DNA of 51,063 nucleotides from Acidimicrobiaceae bacterium (GTDB lineage: Bacteria; Actinomycetota; Acidimicrobiia; Acidimicrobiales; RAAP-2): assembly GCA_027315315.1 (NCBI GenBank), contig DAHUYG010000001.1:1-51063 (forward strand). The letters run 5' to 3'. The notes under the pieces are model-generated. The model was given only the letters and a program-made list of their open reading frames with translations. It made no database searches and had not been told where the DNA came from. Below are positions 50,432 through 51,063 of this stretch, piece by piece; positions within the stretch are counted from its first letter, which is position 1; each line of letters starts with the position of its first letter. The translations under genes and the position numbers were made by a program.

Positions 50432-51063
50432 ATGGCGCAGCGCATCGTCGGGCTCGACATCGGCACCAGCGCCGTGCGCGCCGTCGAGCTCTCGGTGGAC
50501 TCCGGCCACCGTGCCGTCCTCGAAGCGTTCGGCCAGGTCGGCCTCCCACCCGGCGTCGTCGTCGACGGCGGGGTCGTCGACCAAGCCCACGTCGCCGCCG
50601 CCCTGCGCCGGCTGTGGAAGGAAGGCGGGTTCTCCGAGCGCCGCGTCTACCTCGGCGTCGCCGGCACCCGAGCCATCACCCGGGAACTCGAACTGCCGCC
50701 GGTGCCACCGGACGAGCTGGACGACGCCGTCCGCCTCCAGGCGGACGACGTGGTCCCGTTCCCGGTGGACCAGACGGTGATCTCCGCCGCGGTCACGGCA
50801 CAGGTCAGCGACGGAGAGGGCGCAACGCAGCTGCGGGTGCTCGCCGCCGCCGCGCACCGTGAGCTGATCGACAGCGTCGTGTCGGCGGTCGAAGCCGCCG
50901 ACCTCGAACCCATTGGCATCGACCTCAACTCCGCCGCCCTCGCCCGTACGTTCACCGATCCGGAAGCGACAGCACCAGATGTCGTCGTCTCCATCGGCGC
51001 CGGGCTCACCATGGTGGTCGCCCATCACCAAGGGGTCGTACTGTTCATCCGGACGATCAATCT
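50432..51063 (+). CDS. pilM: type IV pilus assembly protein PilM, 3' end outside window
   Basis: The frame is open from ATG 50432 to the window edge (210 full codons). It begins MAQRIVGLDIGTSAVRAVEL, the actin-like FtsA/PilM nucleotide-binding start, and continues with LPPVPPDELDDAVRLQADD and ADLEPIGIDLNSAALAR, all typical of PilM. PilM lies on the cytoplasmic side and links PilN/PilO to the motor complex. A GGGGAGG site sits about 10 bases upstream. pilN, pilO and pilins are expected just beyond the window. Divergent from the carboxyltransferase gene. Confidence 0.93.
   Translation, partial: MAQRIVGLDIGTSAVRAVELSVDSGHRAVLEAFGQVGLPPGVVVDGGVVDQAHVAAALRRLWKEGGFSERRVYLGVAGTRAITRELELPPVPPDELDDAVRLQADDVVPFPVDQTVISAAVTAQVSDGEGATQLRVLAAAAHRELIDSVVSAVEAADLEPIGIDLNSAALARTFTDPEATAPDVVVSIGAGLTMVVAHHQGVVLFIRTIN

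Noticed and set aside
1-51063. CRISPR array, insertion sequence or rRNA
   Set aside because: No regularly spaced repeats, transposase signatures or rRNA-like sequence were seen on either strand.

Overview
The window is high-G+C actinobacterial DNA. Its gene set suggests a deep-branching Actinomycetota lineage, most likely class Acidimicrobiia. The pointers are a fused multifunctional 2-oxoglutarate enzyme (Kgd), a fused tandem-WYL PafBC regulator, an F420 guanylyltransferase (CofC), a Lys/Ala-rich histone-H1-like protein and a large type IV pilus set. The class is inferred from this content; there is no rRNA or other phylogenetic marker to test it.

Layout. Positions 1-2300 are the edge of an integrative element. 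A leftward operon (tyrosine recombinase, small Cys-rich protein, two small hypothetical proteins, and a RepA/KaiC-like AAA ATPase cut by the window edge) abuts the 3' end of a tRNA-Val(UAC) gene at 2329-2402. From 2744 to 6470 come a tricarballylate-dehydrogenase-like flavoprotein, an inositol-monophosphatase-family enzyme, a small lipoprotein and unknown proteins. From 6595 to 10224 lies an island of visibly lower G+C with three overlapping or closely spaced genes: a protein with a sigma-region-4-like HTH, an anchored secreted protein, and a large membrane protein ending in a SARP/BTAD transcriptional activator module.

Positions 10188-31300 are mostly housekeeping. They hold a cell-wall operon (alpha/beta hydrolase, membrane-anchored MurF-like ligase, Ddl), a short UvrD-like helicase, and a leftward cluster kgd / NYN-S1 ribonuclease / fabZ / xth. 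These are followed by transporters, rnhB, rpiB, a GH38 alpha-mannosidase, gpsA, cofC and a PIG-L deacetylase.

Positions 31304-36928 are the most unusual part. A perfect 14-bp terminator hairpin and a histone-H1-like gene come first. Next is a ~600-bp non-coding block of lower G+C, packed with inverted and direct repeats. It is followed by a soluble VirD4/TraD-type coupling ATPase, a convergent helicase-less MobF (TrwC-type) relaxase, and the DNA-damage regulator PafBC directly upstream of the relaxase. No mating-pore genes are present. I interpret this as a chromosomal DNA-processing or mobilisation module with an origin-like repeat region, possibly damage-regulated.

Positions 36961-40394 hold a CtaG-type cytochrome oxidase assembly protein, a lipoprotein, a lysyl-PG-synthase-type flippase domain protein and a secreted protein. 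From 40415 to the end is a type IV pilus locus: pilB-pilT-pilC (leftward), pilD, a second pilT, then pilM (cut by the window edge), with a carboxyltransferase (AccD-type) gene interposed. Two oddities stand out. The first PilT carries an extra MshEN-like domain and a proline linker. The prepilin peptidase has its zinc-binding N-terminal domain but lacks the GxGD catalytic motif.
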